64,000 bases of DNA from Alsobacter sp045348435 (GTDB taxonomy: Bacteria > Pseudomonadota > Alphaproteobacteria > Rhizobiales > Beijerinckiaceae). The position numbers and the translations under genes are program-made. This document shows, in pieces, positions 46,586 through 53,768 of this stretch. Numbering within the stretch: position 1 is the stretch's first letter; every line of letters begins with the position of its first letter. The stretch is taken from NCBI RefSeq assembly GCF_045348435.1, contig NZ_CP157484.1, positions 4,154,001-4,218,000 of the forward strand, in the 5' to 3' direction. The notes beneath the pieces were generated by a model. That model ran no database searches. It was not told where the DNA came from and saw only the letters and a program-made list of their open reading frames with translations.

Positions 46586-47815
46586 GTGCCGCTTGGGCTG
46601 CTTCCGCAATTCCACAGGGCCATGGCCCACGCCCCGGAGCGGGTTCGCGTGCAGGCCGTCGCCCGGCTGGCGGCGGCCTGGCGCGCGCTCGCTCCGACGG
46701 ACCCGGCCCGGTCGGAGCACGAAGCCGCTATGACGACCATCCTGGACGATCCCTCTCCCGTCGTCCGGCTGGCTCTGGCGAGCGAACTGGCGCAGGACGA
46801 GACCGCTCCTCACCACGTCGTGCTGGCGCTCTGCTACGACTCGGCCGAGATCGCGGCCGAGATCGCGTCCTCCACCGCCGTTCTGATCGATTCCGAACTG
46901 GTCGACCTCGTCGCGCTTTCGCCCGCGGTCGTGCAATGCGCGATCGCGCTCAGGCCCCGTCCCAGCGCCGCCCTGTCGGCGTCGATCGCCGCCGTGGGCC
47001 ACCGGGCGGCCTGCCTCACGCTTCTGGCCAACCCCGACGCCGTTCTGGTGAAATCCGCCTTCGTCACTCTGCTGGGCCGGTTCCGGAGCGATCCGGAGTT
47101 CCAGGACGCCGTGTTCAGGCGGGCGGATGCGCCCGTCGCGGTCCGCCAGGACATCGTCGAGCGCGCCATCCAGCAGCGCAGGATCGGTCGGACGGGCGCG
47201 CGCGCGTCGGAGGCGGAGAGCGAGAGGCTGCGGGTCGAGCAGGACCTCGCCACGGTCGCCCTGGCCAGGACGTGCTCGGCCGCCGAAACCGCCGACTTCG
47301 TCGCCCATCTGGTGTCGCGCGGTCGCCTCACGACCGCGCTCATGCTGCGCGCCGCCGTTAGCGGCGAGCTGGCGCTGGTCGAGCATAGTCTCGCCAACCT
47401 CTCCACGGTCCTGGTCTCGCGGGTGCGCGCCATCATGCACGAGCCGCGCGGCCCCGCCTTTCGCGCCCTGTGCCTGCGCGCGGGCTTGCCCGAACGCGCC
47501 TTCGACGCGCTGTCGGTGGCCATCGAGGTGCACCGCGAGCGCCGCGACGAGACCGGCCTGGTCCGCGGTCCGGTGGCCGATCCCGGCGAAGCGGGCGACG
47601 TCATCTCGCGCGTGCTGGACCGCTACGAGGACCGCCGCACCGACCAACTCGACGATGTGCTGGCGCTGATGCGCCGCGTCTCGTCCGAAGCCAAGGGCCG
47701 CTCGGCGCGCGAGCCGCTGCGCCGCGCCAAGCCGGAGAGCCGCCTCCGTTCGAACTACTTAGGCGCCCAGCACGGATTCCGCAGCGCAGCCGTGGGTGGC
47801 AAGGTGCCCGCATAG
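46586..47815 (+). CDS. DUF2336 protein
   Basis: The 409-residue protein starts with GTG at 46586 behind AGGAGA. It is rich in HEAT-like helices: SPVVRLALASELAQDETAPH, then VVLALCYDSAEIAAEIA, and DAVLVKSAFVTLL. This matches DUF2336, a family of alphaproteobacterial cytoplasmic proteins of unknown function, some linked to two-component or cell-cycle control. It is divergent from the RTX gene (191 bp AT-rich gap between starts) and 40 bp upstream of the needle-like gene, so it may be co-transcribed with sctD. An ATG at 46622 is an alternative start. Confidence 0.85.
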   Translation: MPLGLLPQFHRAMAHAPERVRVQAVARLAAAWRALAPTDPARSEHEAAMTTILDDPSPVVRLALASELAQDETAPHHVVLALCYDSAEIAAEIASSTAVLIDSELVDLVALSPAVVQCAIALRPRPSAALSASIAAVGHRAACLTLLANPDAVLVKSAFVTLLGRFRSDPEFQDAVFRRADAPVAVRQDIVERAIQQRRIGRTGARASEAESERLRVEQDLATVALARTCSAAETADFVAHLVSRGRLTTALMLRAAVSGELALVEHSLANLSTVLVSRVRAIMHEPRGPAFRALCLRAGLPERAFDALSVAIEVHRERRDETGLVRGPVADPGEAGDVISRVLDRYEDRRTDQLDDVLALMRRVSSEAKGRSAREPLRRAKPESRLRSNYLGAQHGFRSAAVGGKVPA

Positions 47816-47855
47816 AGCACGTCCATTCCTCCCCGCTCACAACAGGAGACTTCAC

Positions 47856-48035
47856 ATGGCAGACGCAATTGCTCCGGCGACCGGCGCGACGGCGACCACC
47901 GGCAACTCGACCGCCGATTTCAGCGGCCTGAAGGACTCGTTCGACACCGCGATCGCGAATGCGACGAAGCTTCGCGAGATCGAGACCGAAAAGCAGAACG
48001 CGCTGAACATCGCGAAGTCGAAGCCGCAGACCTGA
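47856..48035 (+). CDS. Candidate type III needle subunit (SctF/NopA-like)
   Basis: The 59-residue protein has a clear AGGAG 7 bp upstream. Its Ala/Thr-rich N-terminus is followed by a helical half, GLKDSFDTAIANATKLREIE then ALNIAKSKPQT. Small size, lack of cysteines and signal peptide, one helical hairpin and a position directly upstream of sctD fit a needle or pilus subunit. As I recall it, rhizobial loci place nopA just before the sctD-like gene y4yQ. Assignment rests on size and context, not on a specific motif. Confidence 0.55.
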   Translation: MADAIAPATGATATTGNSTADFSGLKDSFDTAIANATKLREIETEKQNALNIAKSKPQT

Positions 48036-48054
48036 TGACGGGACCGGCCGCTTC

Positions 48055-48945
48055 ATGAGCCTCAGCGACCTCTTCCAGGTGCATCGTTCCGCCATCGAAG
48101 GCGGCGTGACCATCCGCGTGACTTCGGGGGCTCATTCCGGAGCCCTCGCCGCGTTGCGCAGGGGCGCGGCCCATGTCGGCTCGTCGCTGGACAACGACAT
48201 CGTCCTGATCGGCGACGGGCTGGAGCAGAACCACTTCGCGCTCGCGATCGCCAATCCCTGGCTCGGCACCGTCGAGGTCGAGCCGATGGACGCGGGCGTC
48301 CGGGTGAACGGGAAGATCGTCGATGTGGGGCGCAAGGTCGTCGCCCGCGCGCCGCTGACCATCGACGTCGGCCGGGCCTCGCTGGAGCTGACGCCCAAGC
48401 TGCATTTCGAGCCGTTCCGGCGGCCCGCCATGGCGGCGGCCGCCATCGTGGCCGTCATGGCCGTGGGCATGCCGCTGTTCGACGCCCTGTCCTCGGCTTC
48501 GACCTTAACGCCGCCGGCCTATGACGCCGCGTCCTCCTTCGCGCCGACCAGGATCGATCCGGCCTCCCATGCGGCCGTCCTCGAGGAGCGCATCCGCAAG
48601 GCCGACCTCGCGGGCGCGGTCACGGCCGAGCCCGGGCCCGCGGGCGCCATCGTCGCCTCCGGCGAGGTGGACGAGGCCGGGCTCGCCCGGTGGCGCACCG
48701 TGCTGCAATGGCACGACGCCATCCCGGGCGCGCCGCTCCTGATCAACAATGTCGCCAAGACGTCTGAAATCCCGGGCGTCAACATCCGGAGCGCCTGGCT
48801 GGACGGGACGCCCGAGCTCATCCTCACCAATGGCCAGACCGTCGGGGTCGGCGGCGCGCTGTCGGGCGGCTGGCGGGTGACGCAGATCGATGCCGGCGGC
48901 GTCGTGATCGCCAAAGACAAGCTCAGCCGCAGGATCGAGTTCTAG
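48055..48945 (+). CDS. sctD: Type III secretion inner-membrane ring protein SctD
   Basis: The 296-residue protein has an FHA-like N-domain (about 15-110) with RRGAAHVGSSLDNDIVLIGD and EVEPMDAGVRVNGKIV, one membrane segment at about 124-142, and a periplasmic part with a BON-like fold ending RVTQIDAGGVVIAKDKLSRR. This is the YscD/PrgH architecture in short form. It forms the outer inner-membrane ring around SctJ. It lies 19 bp after the needle-like gene and is convergent with the NolW-like gene. Confidence 0.82.
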   Translation: MSLSDLFQVHRSAIEGGVTIRVTSGAHSGALAALRRGAAHVGSSLDNDIVLIGDGLEQNHFALAIANPWLGTVEVEPMDAGVRVNGKIVDVGRKVVARAPLTIDVGRASLELTPKLHFEPFRRPAMAAAAIVAVMAVGMPLFDALSSASTLTPPAYDAASSFAPTRIDPASHAAVLEERIRKADLAGAVTAEPGPAGAIVASGEVDEAGLARWRTVLQWHDAIPGAPLLINNVAKTSEIPGVNIRSAWLDGTPELILTNGQTVGVGGALSGGWRVTQIDAGGVVIAKDKLSRRIEF

Positions 48946-49046
48946 AGCATCATCCCACCAAGCAGACACCGGTTGGTGGACAAAGATGATGCTCCATCAG
49001 GGACCTGGAGCGACCGGCCTGATGCAATCAGGTCGGATGTCGCTCC
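48945..49046. repeat. RIME-like intergenic mosaic element (two nested hairpins)
   Basis: First hairpin: outer arms GAGCATCATC (48945-48954) and GATGATGCTC (48985-48994), inner arms CCACCAA and TTGGTGG. Second hairpin: outer arms GGAGCGAC (49007-49014) and GTCGCTCC (49039-49046), inner arms CCTGAT and ATCAGG. This two-palindrome design, starting AGAGCATCAT, resembles the RIME-type elements scattered in Rhizobiales genomes. It begins in the sctD stop codon, lies between convergent genes and could also terminate both. Confidence 0.7.
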
Positions 49047-49060
49047 GGACGCGGCCCCGG

Positions 49061-49108
49061 ATCACTTGAGAGCCGGATCACTTGGGAGCCCATTCACTTG
49101 GGAGCCGG
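49061..49108. repeat. Three 16-bp tandem repeats at the 3' end of the nolW-like gene
   Basis: The 13-mer TCACTTGRGAGCC occurs at 49062-49074, 49078-49090 and 49094-49106, with exactly 16 bp spacing. Because 16 is not a multiple of three, each copy puts a minus-strand TGA in a different frame. The first TGA met (49094-49096) is the stop of the nolW-like gene. Confidence 0.7.
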
Positions 49109-49798
49109 ATCGGGCGTCCTTTCGGCTCCGTAGCGGATCACTCGGACGACGCCGTCATTGTTGCCCCGGCCGAGCGTCTCCAGCACCGCCAGCACCTTCG
49201 ACACGTAGCTCGACGGCGCCCGCACGATCACGGCGTCGGCGTCCTTCATGGCCCGCATCGGATAGCGGGCGACGTCGACGTCGCTCGCCTTCAGGGCGGC
49301 CGTCAGTTCGTCCAACTTGACGGAGCGCAGGCTGATCACGCGGGTCGTCAGCTCGCTGCGCGGCGCGACCCTCAGCGAATCGCCCTCGATGTACCACTCG
49401 ATCTCGAAGCGGCCGTTCAGGTCCGCCATCAGGGTGGGCAGGTCGAGGGAGAGCTTGGCCTTGCTCAGGCGTCCCCTGACGCCGTTGTCGATGTCGGGGC
49501 GCAACCCGACATGCCGGCAATAGTCGTTGAGGAAGGATCTCAGATCCTGCTCGAAGACATAGACGAAGCCCGCTTCGGGCCCCTTCGCGGCGGCGGCGGC
49601 CGGGGTGGGCGACGCCTGGGCGGCGGCGCGCTCGCCCGTCGAGCCGGTCACGGCCGGCAGGTCCAGGCCGCCCCGGAACGCCTCCGGCCCGGCCAGCGCG
49701 CCCGGAACGGCCGCCATGGCGAAGCCGGCGGCCGCGATGCCGCCCGTCGTCCATCGCTTCAGCAGGCGCTCGAAAGGGAGAGGCAAGTCCGGGTCCAC
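49094..49798 (-). CDS. nolW: NolW/RhcC1-like secretin N-domain protein
   Basis: The 234-residue protein uses a GTG start at 49798 and a signal peptide (TTGGIAAAGFAMAAVPGALA). The mature part has VYVFEQDLRSFLNDYCRHVG, VRGRLSKAKLSLDLPTLMAD and EWYIEGDSLRVAPRSELTTR, the secretin N0 domain. An N1-like domain follows, DVARYPMRAMKDADAVIVRA. There is no secretin beta-barrel. In rhizobia the SctC secretin is split into a short NolW/RhcC1 protein of about this size and a separate RhcC2 barrel protein. No barrel gene is in this window. Confidence 0.8.
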   Translation of the reverse strand: MDPDLPLPFERLLKRWTTGGIAAAGFAMAAVPGALAGPEAFRGGLDLPAVTGSTGERAAAQASPTPAAAAAKGPEAGFVYVFEQDLRSFLNDYCRHVGLRPDIDNGVRGRLSKAKLSLDLPTLMADLNGRFEIEWYIEGDSLRVAPRSELTTRVISLRSVKLDELTAALKASDVDVARYPMRAMKDADAVIVRAPSSYVSKVLAVLETLGRGNNDGVVRVIRYGAERTPDPAPK

Positions 49799-49852
49799 TG
49801 GCAGGCGCTGGACCGGCGGACGGGAAGCAGCCCGCCGTGCGCCGCCCGATGC

Positions 49853-50548
49853 TCACATCATCATGGTTAAGGTTGCGTCAACGGCGCCTGTCGGGACCGG
49901 CGCGCCGCGGTCCGGCCCCAGGCGCCGCGCGATCTCCAGCAGGTCCTTGAAGCGCGTGGCGTTCGTCTTCTTGCGGATGTTGAGCCGATGCGTCTCGACC
50001 GTCCTGACGCTGAGGTCGAGGCGACGGGCGATGTCCTTGTTGCTGAAACCGGAGCCGATCTGGCGCAGGATCTCCAGCTCGCGGGTGGTGAGGCCGAACA
50101 TGTTGACCTGTCCGCCGCCCTTGCGCTCGGCGCGGTTCAAGAGGCTGAGCACCAGCGCGTTGGAGAAGTAGGCTCCGCCGTCCGCGAGCGCCCGGATGGC
50201 GGTCACGAATTCGGACGCCGGCGTGTTGCGGGCCAGGATCCCGTTCGCGCCCGCCTGGACCAACTCCTGGATCTCGAAGGTCTCGCTGGCGTTCAGGCTC
50301 ACCAGGATGCGCAGGTGCGGGTTCTGGGCGCGCAGGCGCACGATCGTCTCGTAGCCGTCGAGCCTCGGGAGAGTCGATTCCAGGATGATGACGTCGGGGC
50401 CATGGGTGGCCGCCGCGAGCACGGCCGCATAGCCATCCCCGGCCTCCGCCACCACTGTCATGTCGGGAAACCGCTCCAGCGTGGCCTTCAGGCCTTCGCG
50501 CATCAGGGGATGGGCGTCCGCAATGACGATCCGAACCTGGCCGGTCAT
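49853..50548 (-). CDS. NarL/LuxR-type response regulator with atypical receiver
   Basis: The 231-residue protein has a receiver (1-125) and a LuxR helix-turn-helix (about 160-220: LTTRELEILRQIGSGFSNKD, then LDLSVRTVETHRLNIRKKT). In the receiver the motif reads DVIILESTLPRLDG: the phospho-accepting Asp is replaced by Glu57 (codon 50378-50380), and the usual late Lys is Arg107 (GANGILARNT). It may work without phosphorylation, with Glu mimicking the active state. It sits between the nolW-like gene and a 98-residue unknown, so it is a strong candidate local regulator of the type III genes. The start at 50548 has a GGAG 8 bp upstream. Confidence 0.88.
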   Translation of the reverse strand: MTGQVRIVIADAHPLMREGLKATLERFPDMTVVAEAGDGYAAVLAAATHGPDVIILESTLPRLDGYETIVRLRAQNPHLRILVSLNASETFEIQELVQAGANGILARNTPASEFVTAIRALADGGAYFSNALVLSLLNRAERKGGGQVNMFGLTTRELEILRQIGSGFSNKDIARRLDLSVRTVETHRLNIRKKTNATRFKDLLEIARRLGPDRGAPVPTGAVDATLTMMM

Positions 50549-50589
50549 GATGCTTACTCCTACGCTGTCGATGGGGGCCGAAGGCCGGA

Positions 50590-50886
50590 TCACTCGGGAC
50601 GCCGCGCGGGCGAGATCAGCAGCACGAACGGCACCGGCGCGCCGGTCCGAAGCGTGAGCGTGCCGGTCGCCGTGACGCTGACCGCGCCGGCGGTCCGGTA
50701 GGCGTTGGCCGAGTTGATCTCGTGGTCGACCGGAGCGCCCGGCAGGTCGAGGCCGTCCGCCGTGTTCAGGAAGGCGTCCACGACGCGCGTCGCCGATCCG
50801 CTCACGAAGGTGGACGGCGCCTCAAACTCGTAGCGCGCCTCGCCGGAGCTTTCGGGGAAGATCAACACGGCTCGAAATCTGGGCAT
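50590..50886 (-). CDS. Hypothetical protein, first gene of the regulator group
   Basis: The 98-residue protein (MPRFRAVLIFPESSGEARYE to LLISPARRPE) has a mixed alpha/beta pattern and no signal or membrane segment. I do not recognise it. It is 41 bp upstream of the response regulator gene on the same strand, and is preceded by an AT-rich region holding the 13-bp direct repeats. Context suggests a regulatory or secretion-associated role, unproven. Confidence 0.65.
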   Translation of the reverse strand: MPRFRAVLIFPESSGEARYEFEAPSTFVSGSATRVVDAFLNTADGLDLPGAPVDHEINSANAYRTAGAVSVTATGTLTLRTGAPVPFVLLISPARRPE

Positions 50887-50932
50887 GGAAGGCTCCGTAC
50901 ATTCACCCGCATCCGGGGGGCCATTACGGAGA

Positions 50933-50992
50933 GAACTACCAAGGACCGTGCCAGACCGATCCGTACTGAAAAGAACTACTGAAACGAACTAC
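50933..50992. promoter_or_regulatory. GAACTAC direct repeats upstream of the regulator group
   Basis: The heptamer GAACTAC is at 50933-50939, 50973-50979 and 50986-50992. The last two belong to tandem 13-mers, TGAAAAGAACTAC (50967-50979) and TGAAACGAACTAC (50980-50992), that differ in one base. The surrounding 171 bp (50887-51057) are clearly AT-rich for this genome and hold no gene. This is probably the promoter of the minus-strand regulator group with an activator site. Confidence 0.5.
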
Positions 50993-51057
50993 TTAAAACC
51001 ATAAGTTGTATTTTTCAATTCATAGTAGAATGACGACGAGAACTCCGATGCGATCGA

Positions 51058-51621
51058 CTAGGAGGCGGGCCCGCTCTGGGACGCAAGGCCGAGGCTCCGC
51101 GTGCCAGCCTGGAACAGTTTCTGGTCGCGCACCGCGTCCAGGGCGTCCGCGAGCGTCTGCAGGAACACCGCGTCCTCGCGGCCGTCGCCCCACTCCCCGC
51201 ATGTCTCCGCGTTGATGAACACGGCGCCGTTCAGGACCGAGAAGATCGTGCCGAAGGCCGGTCCGCCCGCGCGACGCACCACGGCGACTTCTCCGGGAAG
51301 CGTGAAGGGCGGAACGCTGAGCGCGTCGGCGACCGCCAGCACCCGGCGCGCGGCCGTCACGCGCTCTCCGGACGCCGTCACCCAGCGCTGTGAGGAGGAC
51401 AGGCGGCGTCGAAGCGTCGTCCGCAGCTGCCCCAGCGGCACGATCCGGACCGTTTCGAAAGTCGGCGCCGGTTCGGCGGCCGGCGCCGCCGCCGGGAGGT
51501 CGAGGACGATGGTGCGCGGCGCGGGCGCGGGCCGGGTGTCCAGGCGCGTCAGTCCGAGCGGGCCGGGTCCGGCGCCGACCTTCCTCAATTCGCTGTCTCG
51601 GCTGTCGCGCGTCATCGTCAT
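51058..51621 (-). CDS. Hypothetical protein, last gene of the type III operon
   Basis: This 187-residue protein starts 22 bp after the sctU stop. The N-terminal third is Pro/Ala-rich and disordered-looking (LDTRPAPAPRTIVLDLPAAA). The rest is a mixed domain with FETVRIVPLGQLRTTLRRRL, VPPFTLPGEVAVVRRAG and FSVLNGAVFINAE. No signal peptide or membrane segment was seen and I do not recognise it. Position suggests a secretion accessory, a secreted substrate or a chaperone. Confidence 0.7.
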   Translation of the reverse strand: MTMTRDSRDSELRKVGAGPGPLGLTRLDTRPAPAPRTIVLDLPAAAPAAEPAPTFETVRIVPLGQLRTTLRRRLSSSQRWVTASGERVTAARRVLAVADALSVPPFTLPGEVAVVRRAGGPAFGTIFSVLNGAVFINAETCGEWGDGREDAVFLQTLADALDAVRDQKLFQAGTRSLGLASQSGPAS

Positions 51622-51643
51622 CGGGTCCGGGGCGCGGTTGCGC

Positions 51644-52684
51644 TTAGAGTCTCAGGGTGTTGGTGCGGAGCAAGAGTTCGGCCACCGCGTCGAAGCAGCG
51701 CTGCGGCACCATCGCGCCCACGCCGGCGGACTCAAACAGCGCCACCGCCAGGTCCGGGCTGGGCTCGACATGGACGCCCAGCCGTCCCGCCGCCTCGACG
51801 ATCCGGTCGGCGTTGGGGCCCCTGCCCTTGGCCAGCACGAGCGGCACCGGCTGCTCGTCCTTGTCGTACCAGAGCGCGACCGCATAGGCGGCGCTGACCA
51901 CGACGATGTTGGCCTGCCCCAGCGAGCCGACGCCGCGCGCCGCCTCCTGCTGCGCCTCGCGCCGGCGGCTGCGCACCTCCGGCGCGCCCTGCATCTGCTT
52001 CATCTCCTGCTTCAGCTCCGTGTGCGACATGCGCATGTCCTTGAGGAAGAAGGCGACCTGCACCGGAAGGTCGAGCGTCGCGGCGATCACCAGGATCAGC
52101 ACGGCGATGACCAGCATGGTCTTGAAGAGATCGTAGCCCACCTGGACGATGCACGGCCCGCCGCAGGCGGCGGCGTTGAACACGGTCGGCAGGACCGCCC
52201 ACACGGCCAGCCCCGACGCCAGGAACCATACGCCGCAGCGCAGCAGCGCCACCCCGAACTCGACGGCGCTCCGGGCGCTGAAGAGCCGCCCGAACCCCGC
52301 CGTGATGCTGATGCGTTCGAGTTTCGGCAGGACAGGATCGGCCGAGAACACCATCCCCCGCTTGTGGGCGATATTGGCCAGGGCGCCGGCGCCGGCCACG
52401 ATGATCAGCAGCGGCGCCAGCGAGAGCAGCATGTCGAGCCCCATGCGCGGCATGGCCCCGGCCAGAAGGGCGCGGGGGTTGCGCACGCCCATGGCGGCGT
52501 AGTCGAACCAGACCAGGATGCGCTTGAGATAGCCCTGCCACTGGCTGAGGAGGAAGAAGAGCCCGGCCAGCATCGCCGCCATCGCGACGAAGTCCCCGCT
52601 GGTCGCGATCTGCCCCTTCTTGCGAGCGTCCTCGAGCTTGCGCGCGCTTGCGGGGAGGTCTTTTTCCTCCGTTTCACCGGCCAT
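51644..52684 (-). CDS. sctU: Type III secretion export-apparatus protein SctU, lacking the NPTH site
   Basis: The 346-residue FlhB/YscU-family protein starts MAGETEEKDLPASARKLEDA followed by RKKGQ, has four membrane segments, then the linker LKQEMKQMQGAPEVRSRRRE. In the cytoplasmic domain the normally invariant NPTH autocleavage motif is missing: residues 261-270 read VVVSAAYAVA (nt 51875-51904) where VVVANPTHYAVA-like sequence is expected. The remaining domain (LWYDKDEQPVPLVLAKG) is well preserved. NPTH cleavage normally permits substrate switching from needle parts to effectors, so switching must differ here or be lost. Confidence 0.92.
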   Translation of the reverse strand: MAGETEEKDLPASARKLEDARKKGQIATSGDFVAMAAMLAGLFFLLSQWQGYLKRILVWFDYAAMGVRNPRALLAGAMPRMGLDMLLSLAPLLIIVAGAGALANIAHKRGMVFSADPVLPKLERISITAGFGRLFSARSAVEFGVALLRCGVWFLASGLAVWAVLPTVFNAAACGGPCIVQVGYDLFKTMLVIAVLILVIAATLDLPVQVAFFLKDMRMSHTELKQEMKQMQGAPEVRSRRREAQQEAARGVGSLGQANIVVVSAAYAVALWYDKDEQPVPLVLAKGRGPNADRIVEAAGRLGVHVEPSPDLAVALFESAGVGAMVPQRCFDAVAELLLRTNTLRL

Positions 52685-52690
52685 CGCGCG

Positions 52691-53487
52691 TCACCGCAGC
52701 ATGGCGCGCAAGGCGGCTTCGATCGGATCCATGGCGGTGACCATGGGCCCGACGATGCGCACGAGCGCGACGCAGAACAGGGGCGCGATGAGCAGCAACA
52801 CGAGGCTCTTCACCGAGGCGGAAAGGAAGACCACGTTAAGCTGCTTTCCGAGGCGGCCCGAGATCATGAAGACGAGATCGCACGCGATCATCACGATCAT
52901 GGCCGGCCCCGCCAAGGCCAGGGTGGCGCGCAGCATGCCCATGATCATGGCCAGCAGCGCCGGCAGCGACGCCGTGGAGATTCCGGCAGCAGCCTGCCGG
53001 CCGGCCAGACGCCGTAGCTCCGGTACAGCAGGTCGGCCAGGAGCCAGAACCCGCCCAGGGCCGCGAAAAGCCAGAGCCCCATGATGACGAAGAGCTGGCC
53101 ATAGGCGGTGATCTCCCCGCTCGGCGACGAGCCGCCCGCCCCGGCCCCGCGATAGCTGTCGATCACGGCCCCGGCCGCCACGAGCGTCTCGAAAGGCAGC
53201 GACAGGAAGAAGCCGAGCAGGAGGCCGATGAACATCTCGGCCACATAGATCAGGAACGGGCCCTCCAGCCCGGCCAGGAAGGGCTGCGATCCGGCCCAGA
53301 GCGGCTGCATGAAGGGCAGCGCCAGCGCGGCCGCGAAGCCCGCCCGCAGCAAGCCGGAATTCAGATGCGCCCACGCGAAGATCGAGCACATCAGCGTCAC
53401 CCCGATCGGGCGCGACATCGCCAGCCCGAGCAGCGTCAGCTTGGAGTAGAGGCCCTCCAGGACCGCCGGCGAGAGCAACGCCTCCAT
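52691..53487 (-). pseudogene. sctT: sctT, export-apparatus protein, apparently frameshifted
   Basis: The 5' part (from 53487) encodes a normal SctT N-terminus, MEALLSPAVLEGLYSKLTLL to YRSYGVWPAGRLLP, and then runs into an early stop at 52945. The 3' part continues in the -1 frame from about 52984, ISTASLPALLAMIMGMLRAT to IEAALRAMLR, ending at 52691. Joining the two at LLP-G-IST gives about 265 residues, the usual family length. One G missing from a CCGGGA-like string would explain the break. There is no slippery heptamer at the join, so real mutation or sequencing error is likelier than programmed frameshifting. Confidence 0.85.
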
Positions 53488-53490
53488 GCG

Positions 53491-53760
53491 TCACCGCCGA
53501 TACAGGTAGAAGCTGCTGAAGATCTCGGTCGTCGAGGCGTAGAGCGGCCCGGCGAGGCTGCCGCCGAAGGCCAAGAGGACGACGCCGATCACCACGATCT
53601 TCACCGTCTGGGGCAGCGTCTGCTCCTGCAATTGGGTGACGGCCTGCAGCAGCCCGATGATGAACACCACCACGGTGGCGATCAGCAGCGGCGGCCCGAC
53701 GAAGACCGCGCAGTCCAGCAGGATGCGGTAGAGGGCGACCGTCAGCGTGGCGTGGGACAT
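53491..53760 (-). CDS. sctS: Type III secretion export-apparatus protein SctS
   Basis: The 89-residue protein has two membrane hairpin helices: FVGPPLLIATVVVFIIGLLQ, continuing AVTQLQEQTLPQTVKIV, then GVVLLAFGGSLAGPLY. The LLQAVTQLQEQTLPQTVK motif is diagnostic of SctS/FliQ. It forms the export gate with SctR and SctT and lies 3 bp from sctT and 8 bp from sctR. Confidence 0.95.
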   Translation of the reverse strand: MSHATLTVALYRILLDCAVFVGPPLLIATVVVFIIGLLQAVTQLQEQTLPQTVKIVVIGVVLLAFGGSLAGPLYASTTEIFSSFYLYRR

Positions 53761-53768
53761 CGTCGCCC

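Noticed and set aside
52970..53000. Programmed -1 frameshifting in sctT
   Set aside because: The junction has no X-XXY-YYZ slippery heptamer and no clear downstream hairpin. A one-base deletion or sequencing error is simpler.
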